From Drosophila miranda (taxonomy: Eukaryota; Arthropoda; Insecta; Diptera; Drosophilidae), in the NCBI RefSeq assembly GCF_003369915.1, contig NC_046676.1, positions 25,234,001 through 25,298,000 of the forward strand: a stretch of 64,000 nucleotides of DNA. The letters are read 5' to 3'. The notes below the pieces were generated by a model. It did no database searches. It saw nothing but the letters and a program-made list of their open reading frames with translations, and was not told the DNA's origin. This document shows positions 51,682-62,219 of the stretch, piece after piece. Numbering within the stretch: the stretch's first letter is position 1; the number at the start of each line of letters is the position of its first letter. A program made the translations under genes and the position numbers.

Positions 51682-54600
51682 TCAGCCGCCGCCATCATCT
51701 GGATTCTGGAGCTGCCGCCGTCCATCATCAGGTTCTCTGCTGGGGCCGTCATTTGCCTGCGTAGCAGCTGCATTAGCGCTACTGCGGCTGATTTCCATAT
51801 TGTGTGTTGCAAACGGATTTCGCAGCCAGTTCTCGCGTCTGACTTGGAGCAATATTGATTGGATGGCTGTCAGGCTTCTGTTGCTGTTTGGATTGTGCTC
51901 TTCTATCATTGCGGCATACCTTGGCCTGGCCAGCCTTCTTGGAATGTATGGGTGCGTTGCGATCTCACATGCAAGTAAATTTGTGTGCTGCATTAACCGA
52001 GTGTAGTAGTTCCTGCAGAGTCTGTTATATACTTCTTCCACAGTTGCTACTTGGAGATCCGCATGCAGTGCGTTGTTGCTCACATACCAGGGAGCATTTG
52101 TCATTGCTCTGAGAGCTTTGTTTTGGATCGTCTGGAGCTTGGCCATTTGCATGTTTGAAGTCAGTGGCCCCCAGACTGGCATGGCATACTGCCATATTGG
52201 GGCAATCAGCTGCTTATAGAGGAGGACCTTTGGAGGTAGTGGGAGTTTGCTGTTTCTGCCGATGATCCAGTCGAGCTTTTTGATCCGGGCCCTTGTTTTA
52301 GTGACAACAGCCGCTACGTGCTTATTGAAATTGAGCTTCGTATCCATCTGTATTCCTAGGTATGGCATGACGGGTTTTTTGGCCAGGAGTTGCCCGGCTA
52401 ACCTTGGAGCTGGAGTGTGTAGCTGCACAGGTGAGAGAGTGTGTAGAACATGAGCAGTTTTTGCAAGACTGATGGTTATTCCCCATTTCTTAGACCATGA
52501 TAATGCATCAGCCAGGAGCCGCTCCACATTTTCGTTGGCTTGTTTTGGACTTGGGGCAGATACGAGGTATACTGCGTCATCAGCGTACGTTGCTAGCATT
52601 TGGGTTGAGTTTGCGTGTCTTGGTGGCTGCGGCATGTCGGCAGTGTAAAGGTTGTAGAGTACTGGGCCAAGTACGCTTCCTTGCGGCACTCCAGCGGTTA
52701 TGTGCTTTAGGCTTGAGGTGATGTTGTTGCAGCAGACGACTTTGAAGCTTCTGTCTGAGAGATAGCTGGTGAGTAGAATGTATAGATTGTCAGGTACTAC
52801 CGTTTTAACTTTGCAGAGAAGACCCTGATGCCAGACTCTATCAAAGGCCTCCTGGATATCCATGTACACAGCACTGCAATGCCGCTGCGCTTCGTAGGAT
52901 CTGAGGATGAATTGCGTGACTCGTCCGATTTGCTGTTCCGCTGAGTGCTGACTTCTGAAGCCAAATTGATGGTTTGGAATAGCCATGGCAAAGCTTTCTT
53001 CTTCAAAAAGTCGTTTGAGGATGAGGCGTTCAAGGATTTTGGAGAAGCCTGTAAGCAGGCTGATGGGTCTGTAGGACTCAAGCCTATCACTCGGCTTTCC
53101 TGGCTTCCTTAACATTGAGATTTTTGCGCATTTCCAGGACTTTGGGAAGTGGCCGAACTGCAGAGCCGAGTTGCATATCAACAGCAGATACTCGATGGCG
53201 GATGTTGGCAGAGATTTAATGACGCGATTGTCGATACTGTCGAAACCGGGTGCCTTTTTCGTCTTGAGCTTCTTAATTTCCGATTTGAGTTCCTGGATGG
53301 TCACAGGTCTGATTATTTGAGCAGCTTCATCTGGACCGTTATCTTGTAATACTGCGTTAATTTCTTCTCTGTCTTCTAGGTCTGCCGTGATCTTTGGCGT
53401 GAAACGTGCTTCCAGGTGCTGCGCAAAGGCCTCAGCTTTTTCCTCCGTAGTTTTGCACCAAGGTTCAGCAGGAGCTTGCTGCCCTTCCGCAACGTGCCTT
53501 CTGACTGGCAGATTTGGGATGGGCTGTCTCTTGATTGTGTTGGTAAGCCGCCACAGTTTCTGCATGCTGTACCTATCAGTTGGGTCAATGTCGTGTAGCA
53601 GTCTGTTCATTTGTTTGTCTTTTTGCAGCTTGATCCGTTTACGTATTCTGTTAGTCAGCTGATTGATAGTGCGTGCAATGAGGGGGTTGGAGCACCTATC
53701 TTTTTGGTTGATTTTGCAGAGAATTCTTTTGATCTTGATCGCTTTCAGCGTTTGCGAGTCAAGATGGAAGCTTTGCGGTCCGTACACTGTGTGCTGGTTA
53801 CTTGAGGTTTGCGAAGCCAATTCAGCTGCAATGTAAATGTTCTTTTCAAGGATAGCCACTGCATCATCTATGTCGTCGCCGTTGTGAAGTTCAGTCTCCA
53901 GATGGATTCGCTGTTCTAGGTGAGCTTGAAATCTTCTGATATTTGCATTTTTTGGTAATAGTATCTTCTTTTTTCCATATTCAGGTCTCAGGAGGAGTCT
54001 AATAATTTGCATGTTGTGATCTGAACCTAAGTCATATGATGTTTCGATGTGGATTAAATTGTGTCTAATACCCTTATAAACCGCAAAGTCTATAGCAGAC
54101 GGCATATGTCGTCGATTTGAAGGGAAGTGGGTGGGGGATCCAGTGGCCAGTATGTTTTGGTCGTTTTCCTGGATGCATTTCAGAAGTGCAGCCCCTCTTC
54201 TACAGGATCTTGCATTGCCCCACCACTGGCTTTTGGCGTTCCAATCCCCAGCTACGATAAATCTGCTACCTAGAGAGTCAAATACCTGTTTAAATTGTGT
54301 ATCAATCCATTCGTGTGCAGGTGGACAATAGATCGCACCAATGTTTATTGTTTGATGGTTTTTTGTTGTTGCAGCTATGGTGCACATCTGGATGGAGTCC
54401 TCTCTTGTTGGTGCGAGGGAAATGTGCGGGATGTTGCACTTGATGATTACCGCGGCTCCTCCTCTGCTCCGGTTCGACGGGTGGTTTGCCATGTAGACGT
54501 GGTAACCATCTATCACGAGGTTTGTGTCTTCTTTTAAATGCGATTCCGATATCAGTAGGATGTCAATACTGTTGCCTGCCAAATAAGCGTTAAGTTCAGG

Positions 54601-54684
54601 GAGTTTGTTTGGAAGCCCAGCAGCATTCCAGAAAGCGATTTTGATTAAAGGGGAATTACTATGCATTTGAGGTCTCATTGTCAT
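51682..54684 (-). CDS. TelA-4 Pol, 1000 aa, intact
   Basis: The same endonuclease and RT motifs as TelA-1 Pol. Differences are few, for example LSWSKKWG for LSWAKKWG, AATTKNHQ for AATIKNHQ and a C-terminus QNPDDGGG for QNPDYGGG; all catalytic residues are retained. The 26-nt overlap with gag is kept. Confidence 0.93.
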   Translation of the reverse strand: MTMRPQMHSNSPLIKIAFWNAAGLPNKLPELNAYLAGNSIDILLISESHLKEDTNLVIDGYHVYMANHPSNRSRGGAAVIIKCNIPHISLAPTREDSIQMCTIAATTKNHQTINIGAIYCPPAHEWIDTQFKQVFDSLGSRFIVAGDWNAKSQWWGNARSCRRGAALLKCIQENDQNILATGSPTHFPSNRRHMPSAIDFAVYKGIRHNLIHIETSYDLGSDHNMQIIRLLLRPEYGKKKILLPKNANIRRFQAHLEQRIHLETELHNGDDIDDAVAILEKNIYIAAELASQTSSNQHTVYGPQSFHLDSQTLKAIKIKRILCKINQKDRCSNPLIARTINQLTNRIRKRIKLQKDKQMNRLLHDIDPTDRYSMQKLWRLTNTIKRQPIPNLPVRRHVAEGQQAPAEPWCKTTEEKAEAFAQHLEARFTPKITADLEDREEINAVLQDNGPDEAAQIIRPVTIQELKSEIKKLKTKKAPGFDSIDNRVIKSLPTSAIEYLLLICNSALQFGHFPKSWKCAKISMLRKPGKPSDRLESYRPISLLTGFSKILERLILKRLFEEESFAMAIPNHQFGFRSQHSAEQQIGRVTQFILRSYEAQRHCSAVYMDIQEAFDRVWHQGLLCKVKTVVPDNLYILLTSYLSDRSFKVVCCNNITSSLKHITAGVPQGSVLGPVLYNLYTADMPQPPRHANSTQMLATYADDAVYLVSAPSPKQANENVERLLADALSWSKKWGITISLAKTAHVLHTLSPVQLHTPAPRLAGQLLAKKPVMPYLGIQMDTKLNFNKHVAAVVTKTRARIKKLDWIIGRNSKLPLPPKVLLYKQLIAPIWQYAMPVWGPLTSNMQMAKLQTIQNKALRAMTNAPWYVSNNALHADLQVATVEEVYNRLCRNYYTRLMQHTNLLACEIATHPYIPRRLARPRYAAMIEEHNPNSNRSLTAIQSILLQVRRENWLRNPFATHNMEISRSSANAAATQANDGPSREPDDGRRQLQNPDDGGG

Positions 54685-56582
54685 TTGTGAGTGGTCGGAG
54701 TCGTGCCATAACTCGGTACAGTGTCTTCTCGATCATGGAGAGCCTAGCTTCAAGACTCGGTTGGGGTTGTGTCTTGTTATTAGTTGTCTCGTTCCTTCGA
54801 TCCGTCTGCACTTGTAGGAGAGTGATAAGCTTGTCTAGCTTCTCGTTTAGGCTGCTGAGGTCAGCCTTATTGTTGTTGTTGTTGTTGCTGCCTTGCGGGC
54901 GATTTGCGCTCTTAAATCGGCCTGCGCTCTTGGAGCGATTTCGGCTGAGGTGCTTTATGAGCTGCTCCTGCAAGCGTGTACTTGGAGTCAGCTTCCTCTT
55001 TGACCTCGACCTGCGTTGTTGTTGTAGTTTCTGCTGCGCTGGGAGGCTCGCTCTGGCGACAGCAGCGTAACTCAAGGCCTGCTTTGACGTGCAGGGTGCT
55101 TCTTCTCGTGTACGGGAGCTAAGGGCGTTCATCTGCTGAGTGCGTGGTTTGCTTGGCTGACGACGACGTCGGCTTTGGCTTCGGTTTCTAGGCATTGGAA
55201 GGGCAGGCATGCCCAGGTCATGTAGCAGCTTGTTTGCTTGGGCAAGTTCGCTCGGCTTCTTGCGCAGCGCTGCACTTTTAAAAGCGGTGCAGCCCCTGTA
55301 GCTGGCTGGGTGAGGGCCGCTACAGTTTGCGCATTTAGCCGGCTGTTGCAAGGGTTTTTGGCAAACTATTGAGGAGTGCTGCCCCGCGCACTTAACACAC
55401 ACGAAGTCATTTCTGCAGTAATTGTGGGTGTGCCCAATGCGTTGACACCTGTGGCACTGGACAACTGGGCCGGTGTTCCTCTGCACCTCGACTTTGACTC
55501 GTTGGCCGCCCATATTTGTGATATTCAACGCCTCAGCGTTGTTTGGCCTTGGTTCAAGTTGAACTACAAACATGTTGAGGGGCTCATTGGTAGCTCGCCT
55601 CGTCATGCCCCGTATGAAAGTGGCTGTGTGGCCGTGGCTGGCCAGTAGTCCAGTGACGAATTCGCTTTCGGTGGTGTGGTGCAGGTCCCTAATGACTATT
55701 CGGTATCCTCTCTCAGACTGTAGCTGTAGGAATAGGATGGCGTGGTACAGGCCTCGTCCCTGTAATGTCTTTGCAGTACCCTGAAAGACTGCACGTCACT
55801 GCACATGACGCGTAGTCCACCTGCCGAAGTTGTCTTGGTGTGGAACTTTTCTGCTGGGATTAGCTGCGAGATTTCTTTAAGAGTGGCGGTAATATTGGTG
55901 ATTTTGGTTAGTACAATTGGTGGCGGCTTGGGTGGCCGAGTTTCAGTTGCAGGTGCCCCCAGGGGCGATGCGGAGCGCGTGTCGTGGAGTGTGGAGTCTC
56001 CACTGGAGGGGCCGGCAGCATTTTGTGTGGCCGCTGCTGGCGCTCGCTCTCTCTGTGGGACTCTCGCTGGTATGCCCAGGTCTTCTCGGGTTAAACAACT
56101 GGCTGTTACGTCAGTCATATCTTCGTCAGTAGTCAAGTCCATGGCACTTTGAGGTGGCTGTGCTTGTGGGGACTTGACTACTTTTTTGGCAGCTTGGTTT
56201 TGGGCATTTGACTGAGGGGACTGCGGGGTTGCAGGCCTTTTGCCTTGGTTGTTGAATTCAACCTCAACAGCGGTTTTTCCCGGGTGGGAGGCAAGGTGTG
56301 TATTTAGACTTACATGCTCGCTCTCTGACTCGCTGGAGGAGATCACTGGCATTTGCTCGTCATCATCAACGCACATTAGTATCTTTTTGTAGGATTCTCT
56401 GGTTGGGCATACAATTCTGACCATGCCGTCGTCTTGGTAGTCAAGAACATAGTTTTCCACTCCCATGAGGTGGTCGCAGAACCTCCTCATTTCTATTGCA
56501 TCAGGCAACTTGCCTTTGTGCACGCGTATTATTGGGGGGGCGGCTTTTTAGCCTTTCCCCTACGATTCCCGCGATCTGCCAT
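54659..56582 (-). CDS. TelA-4 Gag, about 640 aa with two single-base breaks
   Basis: ATG at 56,582. One G is lost near 55,727 (GTAGCTGTAGG against GTAGCTGGTAGG) and one in the G run near 56,540. Otherwise the frame holds the full N-terminus, the core, three zinc knuckles and the Asn/Arg-rich C-terminus ending TNDNETSNA. It is the least damaged Gag of the set together with TelA-5. Confidence 0.83.
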
Positions 56583-57226
56583 AATTGGTCAGCAGATGCA
56601 CGAAAAAACAGTAGGAAAAGTACTATTTTTAATAGTAAATTTGATTTTAATTTTTGTTCTTGTTCGTCTTGCGAACTAAATTGGTAGTCTCTCTTCATGT
56701 CGAACCAATTCCCATCGCCACCTGCATTAGCAGGGGGGAGGGAGGCCGACATGAAGAGAGAACCGTTTTATTTGATTATACTCTTTAGCATATTTTACAA
56801 ATAGTTTCGCGCCGGCTGCTTATCTACATTACATGTAGTTGCAGACGTGGCTGTAAATTGGCAGGGTAACATTTGTTACGGTATTGGCTTATTTGGTATT
56901 TTTTAACAGCTATCGATAATTTGTCTAGATGCTAGGGTAACACTAATCTTATTGCTACTTTGTTTACATTGTTTTTAAATTGTTTTAATTATTTCAGGTG
57001 GAGTATGCGGCCGTGGAGAACATCATTACGCCTATTGGCCTCGTCGTCGGCTGCGAAGTGGAATCCTTGCGAGTGTCAGCGCTAAACTGGGACTGCAGGA
57101 CAGCATCAACAGGGCTGAAGCTGGCCGAGGTCCAGTGCATCGACATTCTGGATGTGGATTACCAATTTCTGTGAAGGTGAAGTGGCTTCGTATCTGTGGA
57201 AGAATAGAAAGGTTTTTAGTTTCTTT

Positions 57227-60200
57227 TCAGCCGCCGCCATCATCTGGATTCTGGAGCTGCCGCCGTCCATCATCAGGTTCTCTGCTGGGGCCGTCATTTG
57301 CCTGCGTAGCAGCTGCATTAGCGCTACTGCGGCTGATTTCCATATTGTGTGTTGCAAACGGATTTCGCAGCCAGTTCTCGCGTCTGACTTGGAGCAATAT
57401 TGATTGGATGGCTGTCAGGCTTCTGTTGCTGTTTGGATTGTGCTCTTCTATCATTGCGGCATACCTTGGCCTGGCCAGCCTTCTTGGAATGTATGGGTGC
57501 GTTGCGATCTCACATGCAAGTAAATTTGTGTGCTGCATTAACCGAGTGTAGTAGTTCCTGCAGAGTCTGTTATATACTTCTTCCACAGTTGCTACTTGGA
57601 GATCCGCATGCAGTGCGTTGTTGCTCACATACCAGGGAGCATTTGTCATTGCTCTGAGAGCTTTGTTTTGGATCGTCTGGAGCTTGGCCATTTGCATGTT
57701 TGAAGTCAGTGGCCCCCAGACTGGCATGGCATACTGCCATATTGGGGCAATCAGCTGCTTATAGAGGAGGACCTTTGGAGGTAGTGGGAGTTTGCTGTTT
57801 CTGCCGATGATCCAGTCGAGCTTTTTGATCCGGGCCCTTGTTTTAGTGACAACAGCCGCTACGTGCTTATTGAAATTGAGCTTCGTATCCATCTGTATTC
57901 CTAGGTATGGCATGACGGGTTTTTTGGCCAGGAGTTGCCCGGCTAACCTTGGAGCTGGAGTGTGTAGCTGCACAGGTGAGAGAGTGTGTAGAACATGAGC
58001 AGTTTTTGCAAGACTGATGGTTATTCCCCATTTCTTAGACCATGATAATGCATCAGCCAGGAGCCGCTCCACATTTTCGTTGGCTTGTTTTGGACTTGGG
58101 GCAGATACGAGGTATACTGCGTCATCAGCGTACGTTGCTAGCATTTGGGTTGAGTTTGCGTGTCTTGGTGGCTGCGGCATGTCGGCAGTGTAAAGGTTGT
58201 AGAGTACTGGGCCAAGTACGCTTCCTTGCGGCACTCCAGCGGTTATGTGCTTTAGGCTTGAGGTGATGTTGTTGCAGCAGACGACTTTGAAGCTTCTGTC
58301 TGAGAGATAGCTGGTGAGTAGAATGTATAGATTGTCAGGTACTACCGTTTTAACTTTGCAGAGAAGACCCTGATGCCAGACTCTATCAAAGGCCTCCTGG
58401 ATATCCATGTACACAGCACTGCAATGCCGCTGCGCTTCGTAGGATCTGAGGATGAATTGCGTGACTCGTCCGATTTGCTGTTCCGCTGAGTGCTGACTTC
58501 TGAAGCCAAATTGATGGTTTGGAATAGCCATGGCAAAGCTTTCTTCTTCAAAAAGTCGTTTGAGGATGAGGCGTTCAAGGATTTTGGAGAAGCCTGTAAG
58601 CAGGCTGATGGGTCTGTAGGACTCAAGCCTATCACTCGGCTTTCCTGGCTTCCTTAACATTGAGATTTTTGCGCATTTCCAGGACTTTGGGAAGTGGCCG
58701 AACTGCAGAGCCGAGTTGCATATCAACAGCAGATACTCGATGGCGGATGTTGGCAGAGATTTAATGACGCGATTGTCGATACTGTCGAAACCGGGTGCCT
58801 TTTTCGTCTTGAGCTTCTTAATTTCCGATTTGAGTTCCTGGATGGTCACAGGTCTGATTATTTGAGCAGCTTCATCTGGACCGTTATCTTGTAATACTGC
58901 GTTAATTTCTTCTCTGTCTTCTAGGTCTGCCGTGATCTTTGGCGTGAAACGTGCTTCCAGGTGCTGCGCAAAGGCCTCAGCTTTTTCCTCCGTAGTTTTG
59001 CACCAAGGTTCAGCAGGAGCTTGCTGCCCTTCCGCAACGTGCCTTCTGACTGGCAGATTTGGGATGGGCTGTCTCTTGATTGTGTTGGTAAGCCGCCACA
59101 GTTTCTGCATGCTGTACCTATCAGTTGGGTCAATGTCGTGTAGCAGTCTGTTCATTTGTTTGTCTTTTTGCAGCTTGATCCGTTTACGTATTCTGTTAGT
59201 CAGCTGATTGATAGTGCGTGCAATGAGGGGGTTGGAGCACCTATCTTTTTGGTTGATTTTGCAGAGAATTCTTTTGATCTTGATCGCTTTCAGCGTTTGC
59301 GAGTCAAGATGGAAGCTTTGCGGTCCGTACACTGTGTGCTGGTTACTTGAGGTTTGCGAAGCCAATTCAGCTGCAATGTAAATGTTCTTTTCAAGGATAG
59401 CCACTGCATCATCTATGTCGTCGCCGTTGTGAAGTTCAGTCTCCAGATGGATTCGCTGTTCTAGGTGAGCTTGAAATCTTCTGATATTTGCATTTTTTGG
59501 TAATAGTATCTTCTTTTTTCCATATTCAGGTCTCAGGAGGAGTCTAATAATTTGCATGTTGTGATCTGAACCTAAGTCATATGATGTTTCGATGTGGATT
59601 AAATTGTGTCTAATACCCTTATAAACCGCAAAGTCTATAGCAGACGGCATATGTCGTCGATTTGAAGGGAAGTGGGTGGGGGATCCAGTGGCCAGTATGT
59701 TTTGGTCGTTTTCCTGGATGCATTTCAGAAGTGCAGCCCCTCTTCTACAGGATCTTGCATTGCCCCACCACTGGCTTTTGGCGTTCCAATCCCCAGCTAC
59801 GATAAATCTGCTACCTAGAGAGTCAAATACCTGTTTAAATTGTGTATCAATCCATTCGTGTGCAGGTGGACAATAGATCGCACCAATGTTTATTGTTTGA
59901 TGGTTTTTTGTTGTTGCAGCTATGGTGCACATCTGGATGGAGTCCTCTCTTGTTGGTGCGAGGGAAATGTGCGGGATGTTGCACTTGATGATTACCGCGG
60001 CTCCTCCTCTGCTCCGGTTCGACGGGTGGTTTGCCATGTAGACGTGGTAACCATCTATCACGAGGTTTGTGTCTTCTTTTAAATGCGATTCCGATATCAG
60101 TAGGATGTCAATACTGTTGCCTGCCAAATAAGCGTTAAGTTCAGGGAGTTTGTTTGGAAGCCCAGCAGCATTCCAGAAAGCGATTTTGATTAAAGGGGAA

Positions 60201-60229
60201 TTACTATGCATTTGAGGTCTCATTGTCAT
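57227..60229 (-). CDS. TelA-5 Pol, 1000 aa, intact
   Basis: Appears identical in protein sequence to TelA-4 Pol, which indicates very recent common origin. All endonuclease and RT catalytic motifs are present, so this is a candidate active copy. Confidence 0.93.
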   Translation of the reverse strand: MTMRPQMHSNSPLIKIAFWNAAGLPNKLPELNAYLAGNSIDILLISESHLKEDTNLVIDGYHVYMANHPSNRSRGGAAVIIKCNIPHISLAPTREDSIQMCTIAATTKNHQTINIGAIYCPPAHEWIDTQFKQVFDSLGSRFIVAGDWNAKSQWWGNARSCRRGAALLKCIQENDQNILATGSPTHFPSNRRHMPSAIDFAVYKGIRHNLIHIETSYDLGSDHNMQIIRLLLRPEYGKKKILLPKNANIRRFQAHLEQRIHLETELHNGDDIDDAVAILEKNIYIAAELASQTSSNQHTVYGPQSFHLDSQTLKAIKIKRILCKINQKDRCSNPLIARTINQLTNRIRKRIKLQKDKQMNRLLHDIDPTDRYSMQKLWRLTNTIKRQPIPNLPVRRHVAEGQQAPAEPWCKTTEEKAEAFAQHLEARFTPKITADLEDREEINAVLQDNGPDEAAQIIRPVTIQELKSEIKKLKTKKAPGFDSIDNRVIKSLPTSAIEYLLLICNSALQFGHFPKSWKCAKISMLRKPGKPSDRLESYRPISLLTGFSKILERLILKRLFEEESFAMAIPNHQFGFRSQHSAEQQIGRVTQFILRSYEAQRHCSAVYMDIQEAFDRVWHQGLLCKVKTVVPDNLYILLTSYLSDRSFKVVCCNNITSSLKHITAGVPQGSVLGPVLYNLYTADMPQPPRHANSTQMLATYADDAVYLVSAPSPKQANENVERLLADALSWSKKWGITISLAKTAHVLHTLSPVQLHTPAPRLAGQLLAKKPVMPYLGIQMDTKLNFNKHVAAVVTKTRARIKKLDWIIGRNSKLPLPPKVLLYKQLIAPIWQYAMPVWGPLTSNMQMAKLQTIQNKALRAMTNAPWYVSNNALHADLQVATVEEVYNRLCRNYYTRLMQHTNLLACEIATHPYIPRRLARPRYAAMIEEHNPNSNRSLTAIQSILLQVRRENWLRNPFATHNMEISRSSANAAATQANDGPSREPDDGRRQLQNPDDGGG

Positions 60230-62129
60230 TTGTGAGTGGTCGGAGTCGTGCCATAACTCGGTACAGTGTCTTCTCGATCATGGAGAGCCTAGCTTCAAGA
60301 CTCGGTTGGGGTTGTGTCTTGTTATTAGTTGTCTCGTTCCTTCGATCCGTCTGCACTTGTAGGAGAGTGATAAGCTTGTCTAGCTTCTCGTTTAGGCTGC
60401 TGAGGTCAGCCTTATTGTTGTTGTTGTTGTTGCTGCCTTGCGGGCGATTTGCGCTCTTAAATCGGCCTGCGCTCTTGGAGCGATTTCGGCTGAGGTGCTT
60501 TATGAGCTGCTCCTGCAAGCGTGTACTTGGAGTCAGCTTCCTCTTTGACCTCGACCTGCGTTGTTGTTGTAGTTTCTGCTGCGCTGGGAGGCTCGCTCTG
60601 GCGACAGCAGCGTAACTCAAGGCCTGCTTTGACGTGCAGGGTGCTTCTTCTCGTGTACGGGAGCTAAGGGCGTTCATCTGCTGAGTGCGTGGTTTGCTTG
60701 GCTGACGACGACGTCGGCTTTGGCTTCGGTTTCTAGGCATTGGAAGGGCAGGCATGCCCAGGTCATGTAGCAGCTTGTTTGCTTGGGCAAGTTCGCTCGG
60801 CTTCTTGCGCAGCGCTGCACTTTTAAAAGCGGTGCAGCCCCTGTAGCTGGCTGGGTGAGGGCCGCTACAGTTTGCGCATTTAGCCGGCTGTTGCAAGGGT
60901 TTTTGGCAAACTATTGAGGAGTGCTGCCCCGCGCACTTAACACACACGAAGTCATTTCTGCAGTAATTGTGGGTGTGCCCAATGCGTTGACACCTGTGGC
61001 ACTGGACAACTGGGCCGGTGTTCCTCTGCACCTCGACTTTGACTCGTTGGCCGCCATATTTGTGATATTCAACGCCTCAGCGTTGTTTGGCCTTGGTTCA
61101 AGTTGAACTACAAACATGTTGAGGGGCTCATTGGTAGCTCGCCTCGTCATGCCCCGTATGAAAGTGGCTGTGTGGCCGTGGCTGGCCAGTAGTCCAGTGA
61201 CGAATTCGCTTTCGGTGGTGTGGTGCAGGTCCCTAATGACTATTCGGTATCCTCTCTCAGACTGTAGCTGGTAGGAATAGGATGGCGTGGTACAGGCCTC
61301 GTCCCTGTAATGTCTTTGCAGTACCCTGAAAGACTGCACGTCACTGCACATGACGCGTAGTCCACCTGCCGAAGTTGTCTTGGTGTGGAACTTTTCTGCT
61401 GGGATTAGCTGCGAGATTTCTTTAAGAGTGGCGGTAATATTGGTGATTTTGGTTAGTACAATTGGTGGCGGCTTGGGTGGCCGAGTTTCAGTTGCAGGTG
61501 CCCCCAGGGGCGATGCGGAGCGCGTGTCGTGGAGTGTGGAGTCTCCACTGGAGGGGCCGGCAGCATTTTGTGTGGCCGCTGCTGGCGCTCGCTCTCTCTG
61601 TGGGACTCTCGCTGGTATGCCCAGGTCTTCTCGGGTTAAACAACTGGCTGTTACGTCAGTCATATCTTCGTCAGTAGTCAAGTCCATGGCACTTTGAGGT
61701 GGCTGTGCTTGTGGGGACTTGACTACTTTTTTGGCAGCTTGGTTTTGGGCATTTGACTGAGGGGACTGCGGGGTTGCAGGCCTTTTGCCTTGGTTGTTGA
61801 ATTCAACCTCAACAGCGGTTTTTTCCCGGGTGGGAGGCAAGGTGTGTATTTAGACTTACATGCTCGCTCTCTGACTCGCTGGAGGAGATCACTGGCATTT
61901 GCTCGTCATCATCAACGCACATTAGTATCTTTTTGTAGGATTCTCTGGTTGGGCATACAATTCTGACCATGCCGTCGTCTTGGTAGTCAAGAACATAGTT
62001 TTCCACTCCCATGAGGTGGTCGCAGAACCTCCTCATTTCTATTGCATCAGGCAACTTGCCTTTGTGCACGCGTATTATTGGGGGGGGCGGCTTTTTAGCC
62101 TTTCCCCTACGATTCCCGCGATCTGCCAT
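60204..62129 (-). CDS. TelA-5 Gag, about 640 aa with two single-base breaks
   Basis: ATG at 62,129. One C is lost near 61,053 (GCCGCCATATT against GCCGCCCATATT) and one T gained near 61,822. The zinc knuckles, basic tail and gag/pol overlap are intact. Both changes are in homopolymers. Confidence 0.83.
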
Positions 62130-62219
62130 AATTGGTCAGCAGATGCACGAAAAAACAGTAGGAAAAGTACTATTTTTAATAGTAAATTTGATTTTAATTT
62201 TAATTTGGTTAGGAGCACG

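Larger units (their letters stand above)
51098..56650 (-). mobile_element. TelA-4: nearly full-length TART/TAHRE-like element
   Basis: Complete 3'UTR (host-like exon 51,453-51,629, +), pol and gag. The 5'UTR is about 25 nt shorter than in TelA-2 and -3, ending at GATTTTAAT before the tail of TelA-5. Changes in the 3'UTR (ACGCCTATTGGCC, TCAGCGC) are shared with TelA-5 and TelA-6 and set these three apart from TelA-1 to -3. Confidence 0.88.
56651..62219 (-). mobile_element. TelA-5: full-length TART/TAHRE-like element (5.6 kb)
   Basis: Complete unit with host-like exon 56,998-57,174 (+) and a full 5' end GGTTAGGAGCACG. Its distal junction has the shorter tag TTTTTTGTTTG, differing by 4 nt from the TelA-2/3 and TelA-3/4 junctions. 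Confidence 0.88.
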